Shown: positions 1 through 8,798, counted from the stretch's first letter. The stretch: 26,466 nt of DNA from Acidobacteriota bacterium (GCA_021802085.1 JAKAAZ010000016.1:1-26466); one strand, 5' to 3'. Notes: generated by a model not told the origin, from the sequence alone. A program made the numbers and translations.

Positions 1-45
1 TCTTCAAATGCGCGCGCCACGAGCTTGTGTTTTGGAAATCAGCAG

Positions 46-59
46 TAACTATGTAGTTA
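46..59. promoter_or_regulatory. Operator-like inverted repeat upstream of the TolC-type gene
   Basis: Perfect 6-bp arms TAACTA and TAGTTA are separated by 2 bases. The element lies about 200 bp before the TolC-type start, in an AT-richer patch of an otherwise gene-free 265-bp left edge. Efflux outer-membrane genes are often controlled by TetR- or MarR-type repressors binding such palindromes, but no regulator gene is visible here. The rest of the edge holds only a weak promoter-like patch around 164-174 (TAGTCT/TATAGG). Confidence 0.3.
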
Positions 60-265
60 ACATGCGGGTCGGTAGCTTGGCAAGGAAATTATGTTTCGAA
101 GGCGACCGGCGCCTGCACGGCTCTTCCACTCCACGGAAGATACCGGCTCGCGGCAAAACTCGATAGTCTATAGGTAGAGTGGAATTGTGGCAGGCATTTC
201 GTCCGTCGCGTTTTTTCAGCTTTGGCAACGAATGAGTCTCCGCCGAATCTAATAGCTTGATACCG

Positions 266-1780
266 ATGAAGATCCGTCAACTAAAAAAATTGCCGGGCGC
301 GTTGATGGTAGCTCTGATGCTGTCGGCGGCGGCCGTCGCACAAGTCTATACCAGCCCCACTGTTGCGCCCGACACCGTGTATGGCAGCGTGACTGGGGGG
401 CCGGCGATGCCAGATGTTCTGCCTCTGTCGCTCGATGACGCCATCCGTCGTGGTTTGCGCTTCAATCTGCAGACTGTTCTGGCCATGCAGAATCAGGACA
501 TTGCCTCCGGGGAACGCCTGGAAATCATCAACTACCTCTCGCCGACTGTCACCTGGGAAGCGAAACGGAGCAGACTTCAGATCAATCTGGCGACGGAGGG
601 TTTCAACTCCAAACTTATCGATAGTTTCCCACCGGGAATCATTCTTCCTTCCGCATTGAACAACATCCCTGCGGTGGTTACGGTGAACGTGGTTGTTGCC
701 CAGGCCAATCTGGATCAGACTCTTTTCGATTTGCATTCGCTGGAACTGTATCGTGCGGCCAAACAAGAGATCCGCGCCGTCGACTATGGCTACCAGTCGG
801 CCCGAGGCGTGGTCATCCAGACGGTGGCCGACTCCTACCTCCAGGCTTTGGCGGCGGCGGCAAATGTGGCCAATGCCCAGGGGCTACTGGCCACCAACAA
901 GGAGATTCTGCGGCAAGCCACACTCGAACATCATGCCGGAGTCTTGCCCAAGCTGGACGAACTGCGCGCGCGTGTCCAGTACCAGCAACAGGAGCAAGCG
1001 GTCATCGCACAGCAAAACGCGTTTGAAAAAGCAAAGATCACGTTGAACCGACAAATTGGACTCGCCGCCGATCAGGAAATCCAATTGACCGACACGACGC
1101 CCTATGCGGACCTGCGGATGATCCCGCTCGACCAGGCGCTGCAGATGGCCTATGCCAATCGCCAGGAGTATCTGCGTCTCCAGGCCGAGCTGCGGTCGGC
1201 CCAATATCAAAGCCGAGCTGCCCGCGACGAACGTTTGCCAACGCTCAGTTTCAAAGGGAATTACGGCGTGACCGGAACGGTCGGGAGCATTTATCACGGA
1301 ACGTTTCTGGCCCAGGGGACGCTGAGCATTCCGCTGTTTCGGGAAGCGCAATTCCGTGGTGACCGCGACGTTGCCGATGCAGCTACTCGAAACGCGATGT
1401 CGCAGCTCGCCAACTTCCGTCAGCAAATTGAAGCGGAGATTCGCGACAATATGCTCGACGTGGCTTCCGCGCGGCAACTGGTCACCGTTGCCCGCAGCAA
1501 CGTCGATTTGAGCCGCACCTCGCTGGCTGACGCGACAGACCGCTTTCGCAACGGTATCGACAACGATCTTCCCGTCGTCGAGGCACAGTCCTCTCTGGCC
1601 TCCGCGGAGGCGCAACTGGTCAACAGCCTCTACCAATACAACGTAGCGAAACTCGCTCTCGCCCGAAGTATCGGGATCATCGACCGCGAATATCGCGCCT
1701 ATCTGGGCAGCCCCGCGGATGCGGCCCAGTCCGTCGATTCCGAGTTCTCCGATCATGCTGTCCGCGCGGCGGTTCATTGA
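266..1780 (+). CDS. TolC family outer-membrane efflux protein
   Basis: Predicted TolC/OEP-type outer-membrane channel of 504 residues, the usual length for the family. In this family a trimer forms a beta barrel in the outer membrane and a long alpha-helical tunnel in the periplasm, taking substrates from an inner-membrane pump. The N-terminus is a classic signal peptide: basic MKIRQLKK, a hydrophobic stretch, and a likely cleavage after AVA near residue 29. The mature chain is helix-rich with two OEP repeats and many Gln/Ala-rich heptad-like segments (for example around residues 180-270 and 390-470). The ATG at 266 is preferred over a TTG at 257 because it begins the signal peptide directly; neither has a strong Shine-Dalgarno sequence. 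No membrane-fusion protein or RND/ABC pump gene adjoins it, so the partner must be encoded elsewhere. The next genes are a small ORF and zwf, which suggests no efflux partner. Confidence 0.88.
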   Translation: MKIRQLKKLPGALMVALMLSAAAVAQVYTSPTVAPDTVYGSVTGGPAMPDVLPLSLDDAIRRGLRFNLQTVLAMQNQDIASGERLEIINYLSPTVTWEAKRSRLQINLATEGFNSKLIDSFPPGIILPSALNNIPAVVTVNVVVAQANLDQTLFDLHSLELYRAAKQEIRAVDYGYQSARGVVIQTVADSYLQALAAAANVANAQGLLATNKEILRQATLEHHAGVLPKLDELRARVQYQQQEQAVIAQQNAFEKAKITLNRQIGLAADQEIQLTDTTPYADLRMIPLDQALQMAYANRQEYLRLQAELRSAQYQSRAARDERLPTLSFKGNYGVTGTVGSIYHGTFLAQGTLSIPLFREAQFRGDRDVADAATRNAMSQLANFRQQIEAEIRDNMLDVASARQLVTVARSNVDLSRTSLADATDRFRNGIDNDLPVVEAQSSLASAEAQLVNSLYQYNVAKLALARSIGIIDREYRAYLGSPADAAQSVDSEFSDHAVRAAVH

Positions 1781-1831
1781 CGCGGAATTTTTCATCCAAC
1801 CCGGCAACATTGAAAAGAAAAGGAAAACCAC

Positions 1832-1969
1832 ATGGAGATGCGCATGATCGGATTGTTCCAATTGGAAATCAAGGACATACAGCGTCGTATCCAGGCTTGC
1901 GATCCTAACTTGGTAGACCTCAATGTCATCCCGTCCGCTGCTCAATCGATCTCGAAAGGAATTGCCTGA
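1832..1969 (+). CDS. Small ORF of 45 aa, translationally coupled to zwf
   Basis: A short reading frame starts at ATG 1832 after a purine-rich ribosome-binding site (AAAAGGAAA, about 1816-1827) and stops at TGA 1967-1969. The last base of its stop is the first base of the zwf start (TGATG). The product begins MEMRMIGLFQLEIKDIQR, is mixed charged/hydrophobic, has no signal peptide or membrane segment, and I recognise no family. About 28 of its 45 third codon positions are G or C by hand count, compatible with coding but not decisive. It fills nearly all of the 188-bp gap between the TolC-type gene and zwf. It could be a real small protein, a leader peptide that couples translation into zwf, or the remnant of a longer gene. 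Possible alternative starts are ATG 1838 and ATG 1844. Confidence 0.5.
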   Translation: MEMRMIGLFQLEIKDIQRRIQACDPNLVDLNVIPSAAQSISKGIA

Positions 1970-3369
1970 TGGCTGACTCCCGTTCCGATGCGCTGGTCCT
2001 CTTTGGCGTAACCGGCGATCTTGCCCACAAGATGATTTTTCCGTCACTCTACGCGATGGTGAAACGAGGCACCCTGAACGTGCCGGTCGTCGGCGTTGCC
2101 TTTCCGAAATGGACGCTTGCGCGCCTGCACAAAAGGGTGACGGACAGCATTCGCCATGGGGGTGGGATCGACAACAAGCGCGCGCTCCAGAAGCTTCTGT
2201 CTCTGTTCCAGTACGTCAGCGGAGATTACAACGATCCAGCCACGTTCGCTGCAATCAAAACGGCCCTCGGCAGCGCCCGTCGCCCCGCGTACTATCTGGC
2301 CATTCCGCCCGCGCTTTTCGGAACAGTGATCCAGGGGCTGGGCTCTGCACGCATGGCCGACCATGGGCGCGTCATTGTCGAAAAACCGTTTGGACGCGAT
2401 TTGGCCTCGGCACGGGAGCTGAACCGGATCGCCCAGTCCGTGTTCCCTGAAGATTCGATCTTCCGCATCGATCACTATCTCGGGAAAGAGGCGATCATGA
2501 ACATCCTCTATTTCCGCTTCGCCAATTCGTTCCTGGAGCCGATCTGGAACCGCAACTACATCGCCAGCGTTCAGATCACTCTGGCAGAGAATTTTGGCGT
2601 GGAAGACCGTGGCGCCTTCTACGAAACCGCTGGCTGCCTGCGCGACGTAATCCAAAATCACCTCTTCCAGATCGTCGCGCTGCTTGCCATGGAGGCACCC
2701 TCCGGCAGGGACTTTGGGGCCGTACAGGCCGAGAAAGCGAAGGTCTTTAAGGCCATGCGCCCACTTCAGCCCAATGACCTGGTCCGCGGCCAGTATGCCG
2801 GCTATCGACGGGAAATCGGCGTGGCCAAGAATTCCGATGTCGAAACGTTCTGCGCTTTGCGGCTCTCCATCGATTCCTGGCGCTGGGACGGTGTGCCGTG
2901 GTACCTGCGCTCCGGCAAATATCTCGCCGATACCGCGACCGAAATCCTGGTGGAATTGAAGCCGCCGCCGCAGAGACTGTTCGCCGACTCAGTGTCTGCC
3001 GCTGAACGGTCCAACTATCTGCGCTTTCGGCTTGCCCCCGCTGCGGCCATTGCCCTTGCGGCCCGCGTCAAGCTTGCAGGCGAGGAATTTACCGGGGAGA
3101 CGCGAGAACTCTATTTATCCGAAGAACAGCCGGGAGAGGAAGCGCCTTACGAACGTCTGCTAGGCGACGCCATGATGGGCGATGGAGCGCTCTTCACTCG
3201 TGAGGACTCCGTAGAGGCTGCCTGGGCGGTTGTCGACCAGGTTCTGAAGAAACACCACCGGGTTCGCCCGTACCGGCGCTGCGGTTGGGGCCCGAAAGAG
3301 GCCGACGCCATCATCGCCGCGGACGGCGGTTGGCACAATCCCATCGTGACCAAGTCCTCTGGCGGATAA
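1969..3369 (+). CDS. zwf: Glucose-6-phosphate 1-dehydrogenase
   Basis: Catalyses NAD(P)+-dependent oxidation of glucose 6-phosphate to 6-phosphogluconolactone, the entry step of the oxidative pentose phosphate and Entner-Doudoroff routes, in the cytoplasm. The 466-residue protein has the N-terminal nucleotide-binding motif GVTGDLAHK (residues 13-21), the conserved VEKPFGRD (137-144) and the active-site signature RIDHYLGKE (166-174), whose His and Lys contact substrate. It is slightly shorter than the roughly 490 residues of the E. coli enzyme, within family range. The ATG at 1969 overlaps the stop of the upstream 45-aa ORF and has AAAGGA at 1955-1960 inside that ORF as a ribosome-binding site. 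The usual partners pgl, gnd or edd are not adjacent, so it stands apart from its pathway in this window. Confidence 0.96.
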   Translation: MADSRSDALVLFGVTGDLAHKMIFPSLYAMVKRGTLNVPVVGVAFPKWTLARLHKRVTDSIRHGGGIDNKRALQKLLSLFQYVSGDYNDPATFAAIKTALGSARRPAYYLAIPPALFGTVIQGLGSARMADHGRVIVEKPFGRDLASARELNRIAQSVFPEDSIFRIDHYLGKEAIMNILYFRFANSFLEPIWNRNYIASVQITLAENFGVEDRGAFYETAGCLRDVIQNHLFQIVALLAMEAPSGRDFGAVQAEKAKVFKAMRPLQPNDLVRGQYAGYRREIGVAKNSDVETFCALRLSIDSWRWDGVPWYLRSGKYLADTATEILVELKPPPQRLFADSVSAAERSNYLRFRLAPAAAIALAARVKLAGEEFTGETRELYLSEEQPGEEAPYERLLGDAMMGDGALFTREDSVEAAWAVVDQVLKKHHRVRPYRRCGWGPKEADAIIAADGGWHNPIVTKSSGG

Positions 3370-3459
3370 GTGACCAGTCGCCGATTTCACTGGAAGCGGA
3401 CCGAACCTGAGCGAGACCGCTCTGTCGCGACTGGGTATATCCCGCGTGAGCCACCCCAC

Positions 3460-3465
3460 TAGAAT
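3460..3465 (+). promoter_or_regulatory. Candidate -10 box of a leaderless queA promoter
   Basis: TAGAAT ends 6 nt before the queA GTG start at 3472, where transcription would be expected to begin, so the mRNA would carry little or no leader. No Shine-Dalgarno sequence precedes the GTG. A matching -35 box is not evident. It lies in the 102-bp zwf-queA gap, which otherwise shows nothing. Confidence 0.45.
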
Positions 3466-3471
3466 ACTTGT

Positions 3472-4590
3472 GTGCTGGTTCGCGATTTTCATTATGATTT
3501 GCCGGCGGAGCGGATCGCGCAGCAGCCGCTCCAGGACCGCGCAGCCTCTCGTATGCTCGCGTTCGACCGCGCTACGGGCGCGGTCCAGGACAGTTTCTTT
3601 CGCGACTTCCCGCAGCGATTGCAGCCGGGCGATTTGCTGGTGATCAATGACACCCGCGTGTTGCCGGCCAGATTGTTCGCTCGCCGCGCTGGAATCCATG
3701 CCCAGGCCATCAGTCCTCGGAATCCAGCGTCGAAGCAGCACTTGCACGGTATTGTCGAGGTTCTACTGACCGAGCAGCACGCGCCTCTGGAATGGAGCGC
3801 GCTGGTCCATCCTGGCCGCAAATTGCCCGTGGGCGAGCGTTTGTTTTTCTTTGCGCCGGGAGAACAGGAAGCAGCTTCCGACGCGGCCGCGCTGTTGACC
3901 GCCGAGATTGTCGGGCGCGGAGAATTTGGCGAGCGGCGATTGCGCTTTGATCCGGTCGCCGATTTTTACGCCATTCTGGATCGCATCGGACACATGCCGC
4001 TGCCGCCGTACATTCATCGCGACGATGAACTCTCCGACCGCGAGCGCTACCAGACCGTCTTTGCATCCGTGCGAGGTTCTGTGGCTGCGCCCACTGCCGG
4101 ACTGCACTTCACGCCCGAGATTCTGTCGGCGATCCGCGCCCGCGGGGTTGAAGTCGCCAGCGTCACATTGCACGTCGGCCTCGGAACATTTCAGCCGGTC
4201 CGTGTCGAGCGTCTGGACGAAATCACATTGCACACGGAACGGTATACGCTGCCGGAGCCGACCGCGTTGGCGGTAAATCTGGCGCGGCGAGACGGTCGTC
4301 GCGTCATCGCGGTTGGCACCACGACGGTTCGCACCCTGGAACATTGCGCCCGCCAGGCCGAAGATGGGGAACTCCGTGCCCATTCCGGGGAAACGCAGAT
4401 GTTTATCTCTCCCGGCTATCAATTTCGTGTGGTGAGCGGCCTGCTGACAAATTTCCACCTGCCGCAATCGACGCTGCTGATGCTGGTGTGCGCGTTTGGC
4501 GGCACGCAGAAGGTACTTGCGGCCTACAATCATGCGGTTGCTGGGCAATATCGCTTCTTCTCCTATGGCGACTGCATGTTCCTCGCGTAA
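3472..4590 (+). CDS. queA: S-adenosylmethionine:tRNA ribosyltransferase-isomerase
   Basis: QueA transfers and isomerises the ribosyl group of S-adenosylmethionine onto preQ1 already placed at tRNA position 34, giving epoxyqueuosine. The 372-residue product begins VRDFHYDLP, like other QueA proteins, and carries family landmarks: VLPARLFARRAG near the N-terminus, HVGLGTFQPV followed by the HTERY segment in the middle, VGTTTVRTLE, and TNFHLPQSTLLMLV near the C-terminus. The start is GTG at 3472, chosen from alignment with the family N-terminus; no ATG is available at this point. It sits between zwf and polA, 33 bp before polA. The earlier pathway genes queD, queE and queC lie about 16 kb downstream on the same strand, so the pathway is split. 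There is no preQ1 riboswitch-like sequence ahead of it that I can see. Confidence 0.95.
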   Translation: MLVRDFHYDLPAERIAQQPLQDRAASRMLAFDRATGAVQDSFFRDFPQRLQPGDLLVINDTRVLPARLFARRAGIHAQAISPRNPASKQHLHGIVEVLLTEQHAPLEWSALVHPGRKLPVGERLFFFAPGEQEAASDAAALLTAEIVGRGEFGERRLRFDPVADFYAILDRIGHMPLPPYIHRDDELSDRERYQTVFASVRGSVAAPTAGLHFTPEILSAIRARGVEVASVTLHVGLGTFQPVRVERLDEITLHTERYTLPEPTALAVNLARRDGRRVIAVGTTTVRTLEHCARQAEDGELRAHSGETQMFISPGYQFRVVSGLLTNFHLPQSTLLMLVCAFGGTQKVLAAYNHAVAGQYRFFSYGDCMFLA

Positions 4591-4609
4591 CAGCGGTCAG
4601 TAGTTTCGA

Positions 4610-4615
4610 TAGACT
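4610..4615 (+). promoter_or_regulatory. Candidate -10 box of a leaderless polA promoter
   Basis: TAGACT ends 8 nt before the polA ATG at 4624, within the 33-bp queA-polA gap. The spacing places the transcript start at or next to the ATG. Only a weak GAG precedes the start codon. polA might also be read through from queA. Confidence 0.4.
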
Positions 4616-4623
4616 CGATAGAG

Positions 4624-7401
4624 ATGGCCAGCCCGCCGACCAAACCCGCCGTATTTCTGCTCGACACCATGGGGTTCATCTTTCGCGCCTACCACGCCAT
4701 GCAGCGGCAGCGCCCCATGTCGACGCGCACTGGCATTCCCACAGCAGCCGTGTACGTTTTTGTGAACATGCTGAATCGCCTGCGGAAGGATTTCAAGCCC
4801 GAATATTTGGCCGCTGTGTTTGACGTCAGCACGCCGGTGTTTCGCGATGAACGCGCCAAAGATCTGAAGATTCGAAAATTCAACAGCGCCACGCAGTCTT
4901 TCGATGAAGTGGAGTACGCGGGCTACAAGGCCAATCGGGCGGAAACGCCGCTGGATCTGGCGCAGCAAATCCCCTACATTCGTCGCGCGCTGGAGGCGTT
5001 GCGCATTCCCATCCTGCAGCAGGAAGGTTTCGAGGCCGACGATGTGATCGGCACCCTCACCCAGCAGGCGTCCAGGCTGGGCCATCCAGTGTACATCGTG
5101 TCGAACGATAAGGACATGATGCAGTTGGTGGGCGACAACGTATTCGTGTTGAACCCCGCGAAAGACAATCTGGTCCTCGATCGCGCTGGCGTTGTGGCCG
5201 CGCTCGGTGTGACACCGGAGCAAGTCGTCGATGTGATGGCGCTACGCGGCGATTCCATCGACAACATTCCCGGCGCTCCGGGCATTGGCGATAAAGGCTC
5301 CGTCGAGTTGATTCAGCAGTTTGGCAGCGTCGAATCCGCGCTGGACCATGCGGACGATGTCAAACGCAAGACCTACCGCGAATCGCTCTTGAACAATCGC
5401 GATACGGTCCTGCTCAGTAAAGAGCTGGTTACGATCCACTGTAGCGTTCCTCTGGAATTGGACCTGCAGCAACTGCAAACTCAGCCCCCCGATCCCATCG
5501 CCTGTCGCGATCTGTTTACGGAGCTGGAATTTACCACCCTGATCAAAGAATTGGGTGTGGGAGAGAAGCCAAAGCAAACCGCGGAGCTTGTCCTGCAGCC
5601 GACGATTGAGGATATGGAACAACTGCTGGTTGCCGCCCGCGCGGGAACGCTGACTGTGGCGAGCGAACATGCGGCGGCGCAGGAACCCGAACCAGACGAG
5701 GAGGAAGCAGCCGAACCGGAACCCGCGCAACAGACTCTTTCGCTGCTGGATGCAATCGACTCGGCGGAAAGCGCGCTGGAAAATGCCGCTGCGAACAAAA
5801 CCCCACCCGCAACGTGCTTTGCCTTGGGATTGGCTGCCGACGATAGCAAAGCGTTTCGCGTGCGATTTGAGGGGGAAGCGGCCACTCTTCTTCGCGCCGC
5901 GCTGGAAGACGCGACTCTTCCGAAGTCTGTCCACGATCTCAAGGCGCTGTTGCGCGCCACGCAGGCGCAGGGCATTCACCTCGCAGGCGTGCGCGACGAT
6001 CTGATGCTCTACTCGTACCTGTTGAATCCCACCCACAGCAGCCATCGCCTGGCGGATGTCGCCGCACGCTTCGACAATCAATCGTTGGGCGGGGAAGCAG
6101 AAGAGGCGCTCCCCATGGCCGCGGCGACCATTGCGCGTCTCGCGCCGCAACTGCGTCGGGCGGTCGAAGATGCTGACACCTTGAATGTCTATGAAACCAT
6201 CGATCTTCCGCTGACGCCCATTCTGCTCGATATGGAAGAAGCCGGTGTCCGCATCGATTCCGCATATCTGCAGCGTATCTCCGCGCGGTTAGGCGAACAG
6301 ATGCATGCGCTGGCGGAATGCATTTACGGCAATTGCGGTCATCGCTTCAACATCAATTCTCCCAAGCAGCTCGGCGACGTTTTGTTCAACAAGATGGCGC
6401 TGCCGAAGCCTGTCAAATATGGCCGTGGCAAGGTCGTCTCCACGGCGCAGGATGTTCTGGAGGAATTGGCCGAGCATCATGAAGCGCCGCGCCTGGTGCT
6501 CGAGTATCGCCAGCTGGCCAAACTGAAATCGAATTATTCAGACAGTCTGCCTCTCCTCGCCGACGCTCAACATCGCGTGCATACCACATTCAATGCCGTC
6601 GGCACGGCCACCGGGCGCCTTTCGTCCACCAATCCCAATCTGCAAAATATTCCCATTCGCACCGAGCTGGGCCGGGAGATTCGCGCCGCATTCGTCCCCG
6701 CGGATGGCAACGTTCTGCTTTCAGCGGACTATTCCCAGATCGAACTGCGCCTGATGGCCCACTTCTCTGAAGATCCGTTGCTGCTGAAGGCGTATCGCGA
6801 GCATGTCGATATCCACGCGCTGACGGCGTCCGAGGTCTTTGGCGTTCCTATCGATGCCATGGACAAAGAGACGCGCAATCGCGCCAAGGCCGTCAATTTC
6901 GGCATCGTGTATGGCATCTCTCCATTCGGCCTGGCGCAGCAGCTAAACATTGAACCCAGCGAAGCCCGTACCTATATCGAGCGTTATTTCGAACGCTATA
7001 GCGGAGTGAAGGCGTTCATCGAGCAGACGCTGGAGCAAGTGCGACGGACGCAAAGCGTGCGCACTCTCTTTGGCCGCGTCCGCCCCATTCCCGACATCAC
7101 CAGCCGCAACGCCAATATGCGAGGCTTCTCCGAGCGCACCGCGATCAACACGCCGTTGCAGGGAACCGCCGCGGACCTGATCAAGCTGGCCATGATTCGC
7201 ATCGCGCGCGAACTTCGCGAACAAAAATTGCGCGCGAAAATGGTCTTGCAAGTCCACGATGAACTCGTCTTCGATGTGCCGAAGGAAGAAGTCGATGAAG
7301 TGCGGGAACGCGTGCGGCAGGCGATGGAGCAGGTGATCGAGCTGAAAGTTCCCATCATTGCGGATGTCGCCGTCGGCCCCAATTGGCGCGATCTGGAATA
7401 A
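4624..7401 (+). CDS. polA: DNA polymerase I
   Basis: Family A polymerase of 925 residues for Okazaki-fragment processing and repair synthesis. Residues 1-310 form the 5'-3' nuclease domain, with FEADDVIGTL (136-145), SNDKDMMQLV (160-169) and a helix-hairpin-helix around 209-235 (GDSIDNIPGAPGIGDKGS). An insertion of about 20 residues separates FRDE (73-76) from YKANR (101-105), which lie about 5 residues apart in E. coli. Residues 345-395 are an acidic, proline-rich linker. The 396-525 region corresponds to the 3'-5' exonuclease fold but lacks the DxE motif I (FALGLAADDS instead), so proofreading is probably absent. The polymerase domain is intact: motif A DYSQIELR (702-709), motif B RNRAKAVNFGIVYG (751-764) and motif C QVHDE (876-880). 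It converges on glmM across 47 bp, where I see no clear terminator. Confidence 0.97.
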   Translation: MASPPTKPAVFLLDTMGFIFRAYHAMQRQRPMSTRTGIPTAAVYVFVNMLNRLRKDFKPEYLAAVFDVSTPVFRDERAKDLKIRKFNSATQSFDEVEYAGYKANRAETPLDLAQQIPYIRRALEALRIPILQQEGFEADDVIGTLTQQASRLGHPVYIVSNDKDMMQLVGDNVFVLNPAKDNLVLDRAGVVAALGVTPEQVVDVMALRGDSIDNIPGAPGIGDKGSVELIQQFGSVESALDHADDVKRKTYRESLLNNRDTVLLSKELVTIHCSVPLELDLQQLQTQPPDPIACRDLFTELEFTTLIKELGVGEKPKQTAELVLQPTIEDMEQLLVAARAGTLTVASEHAAAQEPEPDEEEAAEPEPAQQTLSLLDAIDSAESALENAAANKTPPATCFALGLAADDSKAFRVRFEGEAATLLRAALEDATLPKSVHDLKALLRATQAQGIHLAGVRDDLMLYSYLLNPTHSSHRLADVAARFDNQSLGGEAEEALPMAAATIARLAPQLRRAVEDADTLNVYETIDLPLTPILLDMEEAGVRIDSAYLQRISARLGEQMHALAECIYGNCGHRFNINSPKQLGDVLFNKMALPKPVKYGRGKVVSTAQDVLEELAEHHEAPRLVLEYRQLAKLKSNYSDSLPLLADAQHRVHTTFNAVGTATGRLSSTNPNLQNIPIRTELGREIRAAFVPADGNVLLSADYSQIELRLMAHFSEDPLLLKAYREHVDIHALTASEVFGVPIDAMDKETRNRAKAVNFGIVYGISPFGLAQQLNIEPSEARTYIERYFERYSGVKAFIEQTLEQVRRTQSVRTLFGRVRPIPDITSRNANMRGFSERTAINTPLQGTAADLIKLAMIRIARELREQKLRAKMVLQVHDELVFDVPKEEVDEVRERVRQAMEQVIELKVPIIADVAVGPNWRDLE

Positions 7402-7448
7402 AACTCATTTCAGCCAATGTAGTTGCGATCTTGAAGCGTATGCCCAAA

Positions 7449-8798
7449 TCAGACCCCTAGCTCGGCGCGAATGGCTTCCGCGATGCGGTTGGCATGGTGC
7501 TGCATCAATTTCTCCGACTCGGCCTCAATCATCACGCGGGCCAGCGCTTCGGTACCGGAATAGCGAACGACGACCCGGCCGTTTCCATGCAGTTCCATTT
7601 CCGCGTCGCGGACGGCGGCAACAACGTTGGGCAGCGTCTCCAGGGGCTGCTTCTCCCGCACGCGGACATTCACGATCACCTGCGGGAACACCTTCAAATT
7701 CCTGGTCAACTCCGACAGCGATTTGCCGGAGCGTTGCACAATATCAAGAACAAGCAGCGCGGTCAGCAAGCCATCTCCGGTGGTGCTGCGATCCAGGAAA
7801 AGCATGTGGCCGGACTGTTCTCCACCCAGGATCGCGCCATTCTTCTGCATCTCTTCCAGCACATACCTGTCCCCAACCGGTGCGCGCAGCATTTTGATTT
7901 GGTCTGTCCGCAGCGCGGCTTCCAGACCCATGTTGGACATGGTGGTGGCTACTACCAGATTCGCCTTCAGCAGATTGCGAGATTGCAAATCGCGCGCCGC
8001 AATCAGCAGAACAGCATCGCCGTTCACCACTCTTCCATGCTCATCGGCAAACAAGGCACGGTCCGCATCGCCGTCAAAGGTCATGCCAAAGTCAGCTTCT
8101 CGCGCCAAAACTTCTTTGGCGACAACCTCAGGATGCAACGCGCCACAATGGTCATTGATATTGCGGCCATTCGGAGAAGTATGCGTCCAAAAAATGTTGC
8201 CGCCAAAGTGCGTCAGCAATGAGGGCGCAATCGCGCTGGCCGCGCCATTGGCGCAATCGATAACGATTGTTTTTCCGGCCAGGCAAAGATCTGGCACTTG
8301 ACTGCGCAAAAATTCGATGTAGGCCGCAGGCAGCGAAGGATCCAGTTCCGGCGCCTCGGTCTTGGCAAAGTCTGGCTCATGCGTCTGCGAAAGCTTTTCA
8401 AAAATCTCATGCTCGATGGCCAGCTCCACCGCGTCAGCCAGTTTGTAGCCATCGCCGCCAAAGATTTTGATCCCGTTGTCTTCCCAGGGATTGTGCGAAG
8501 CGGAAATGACAATGCCTGCGGTGAATCCGCGAATCCGCGCCAGGTAGGCCACTCCGGGTGTTGGAATTACTCCGGCGCTGGTCGTTTCCGCCCCGCCCTG
8601 GCGCAGACCGTGGCTCAGCGCGGCGGCAATTTCGGTGCTGGACTCGCGGGTATCCATGCCGACCAGCACGTGCGGATTCGGCCGCTGTTTGCGCAGCGAA
8701 TGCGCCACGGCCAGTCCAATCGCGTAGACAGTGTTTCTGTCGAGCGGGTACCGCCCGGCGACACCGCGAATTCCGTCCGTTCCAAATAGTTTTCTCAT
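7449..8798 (-). CDS. glmM: Phosphoglucosamine mutase
   Basis: Converts glucosamine 6-phosphate to glucosamine 1-phosphate on the way to UDP-N-acetylglucosamine for peptidoglycan. The 449-residue protein starts MRKLFGTDGIRG, typical of GlmM rather than of other phosphohexomutases. It carries the phosphoserine loop ISASHNP (catalytic Ser101), the metal-binding DGDADR (242-247) and the C-terminal phosphate-binding RYSGTE. All four alpha-D-phosphohexomutase domains appear present and the length is standard. Its ATG overlaps the TGA of the upstream xseA by four bases (ATGA, 8798-8795 on the minus strand), so translation is probably coupled. No good ribosome-binding site is visible apart from a distant AGGAAAA. 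The frequent glmM partners cdaA and ybbR are not here. Confidence 0.96.
   Translation of the reverse strand: MRKLFGTDGIRGVAGRYPLDRNTVYAIGLAVAHSLRKQRPNPHVLVGMDTRESSTEIAAALSHGLRQGGAETTSAGVIPTPGVAYLARIRGFTAGIVISASHNPWEDNGIKIFGGDGYKLADAVELAIEHEIFEKLSQTHEPDFAKTEAPELDPSLPAAYIEFLRSQVPDLCLAGKTIVIDCANGAASAIAPSLLTHFGGNIFWTHTSPNGRNINDHCGALHPEVVAKEVLAREADFGMTFDGDADRALFADEHGRVVNGDAVLLIAARDLQSRNLLKANLVVATTMSNMGLEAALRTDQIKMLRAPVGDRYVLEEMQKNGAILGGEQSGHMLFLDRSTTGDGLLTALLVLDIVQRSGKSLSELTRNLKVFPQVIVNVRVREKQPLETLPNVVAAVRDAEMELHGNGRVVVRYSGTEALARVMIEAESEKLMQHHANRIAEAIRAELGV

Noticed and set aside
884..2047. Long minus-strand open frame of 387 codons opposite the TolC-type gene and zwf start
   Set aside because: It runs antisense to a clear TolC protein and crosses the small ORF and zwf start. 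Its product is Arg/Gly/Leu-rich with no recognisable domain, as expected of a shadow frame in GC-rich DNA.
5242..6150. 302-codon minus-strand open frame inside polA
   Set aside because: It lies entirely opposite the intact PolA linker and exonuclease-like region, with no ribosome-binding site or recognisable motif.
7494..8222. 242-codon plus-strand open frame opposite glmM
   Set aside because: glmM is complete with phosphoserine, metal and phosphate motifs on the other strand; this frame is its shadow.
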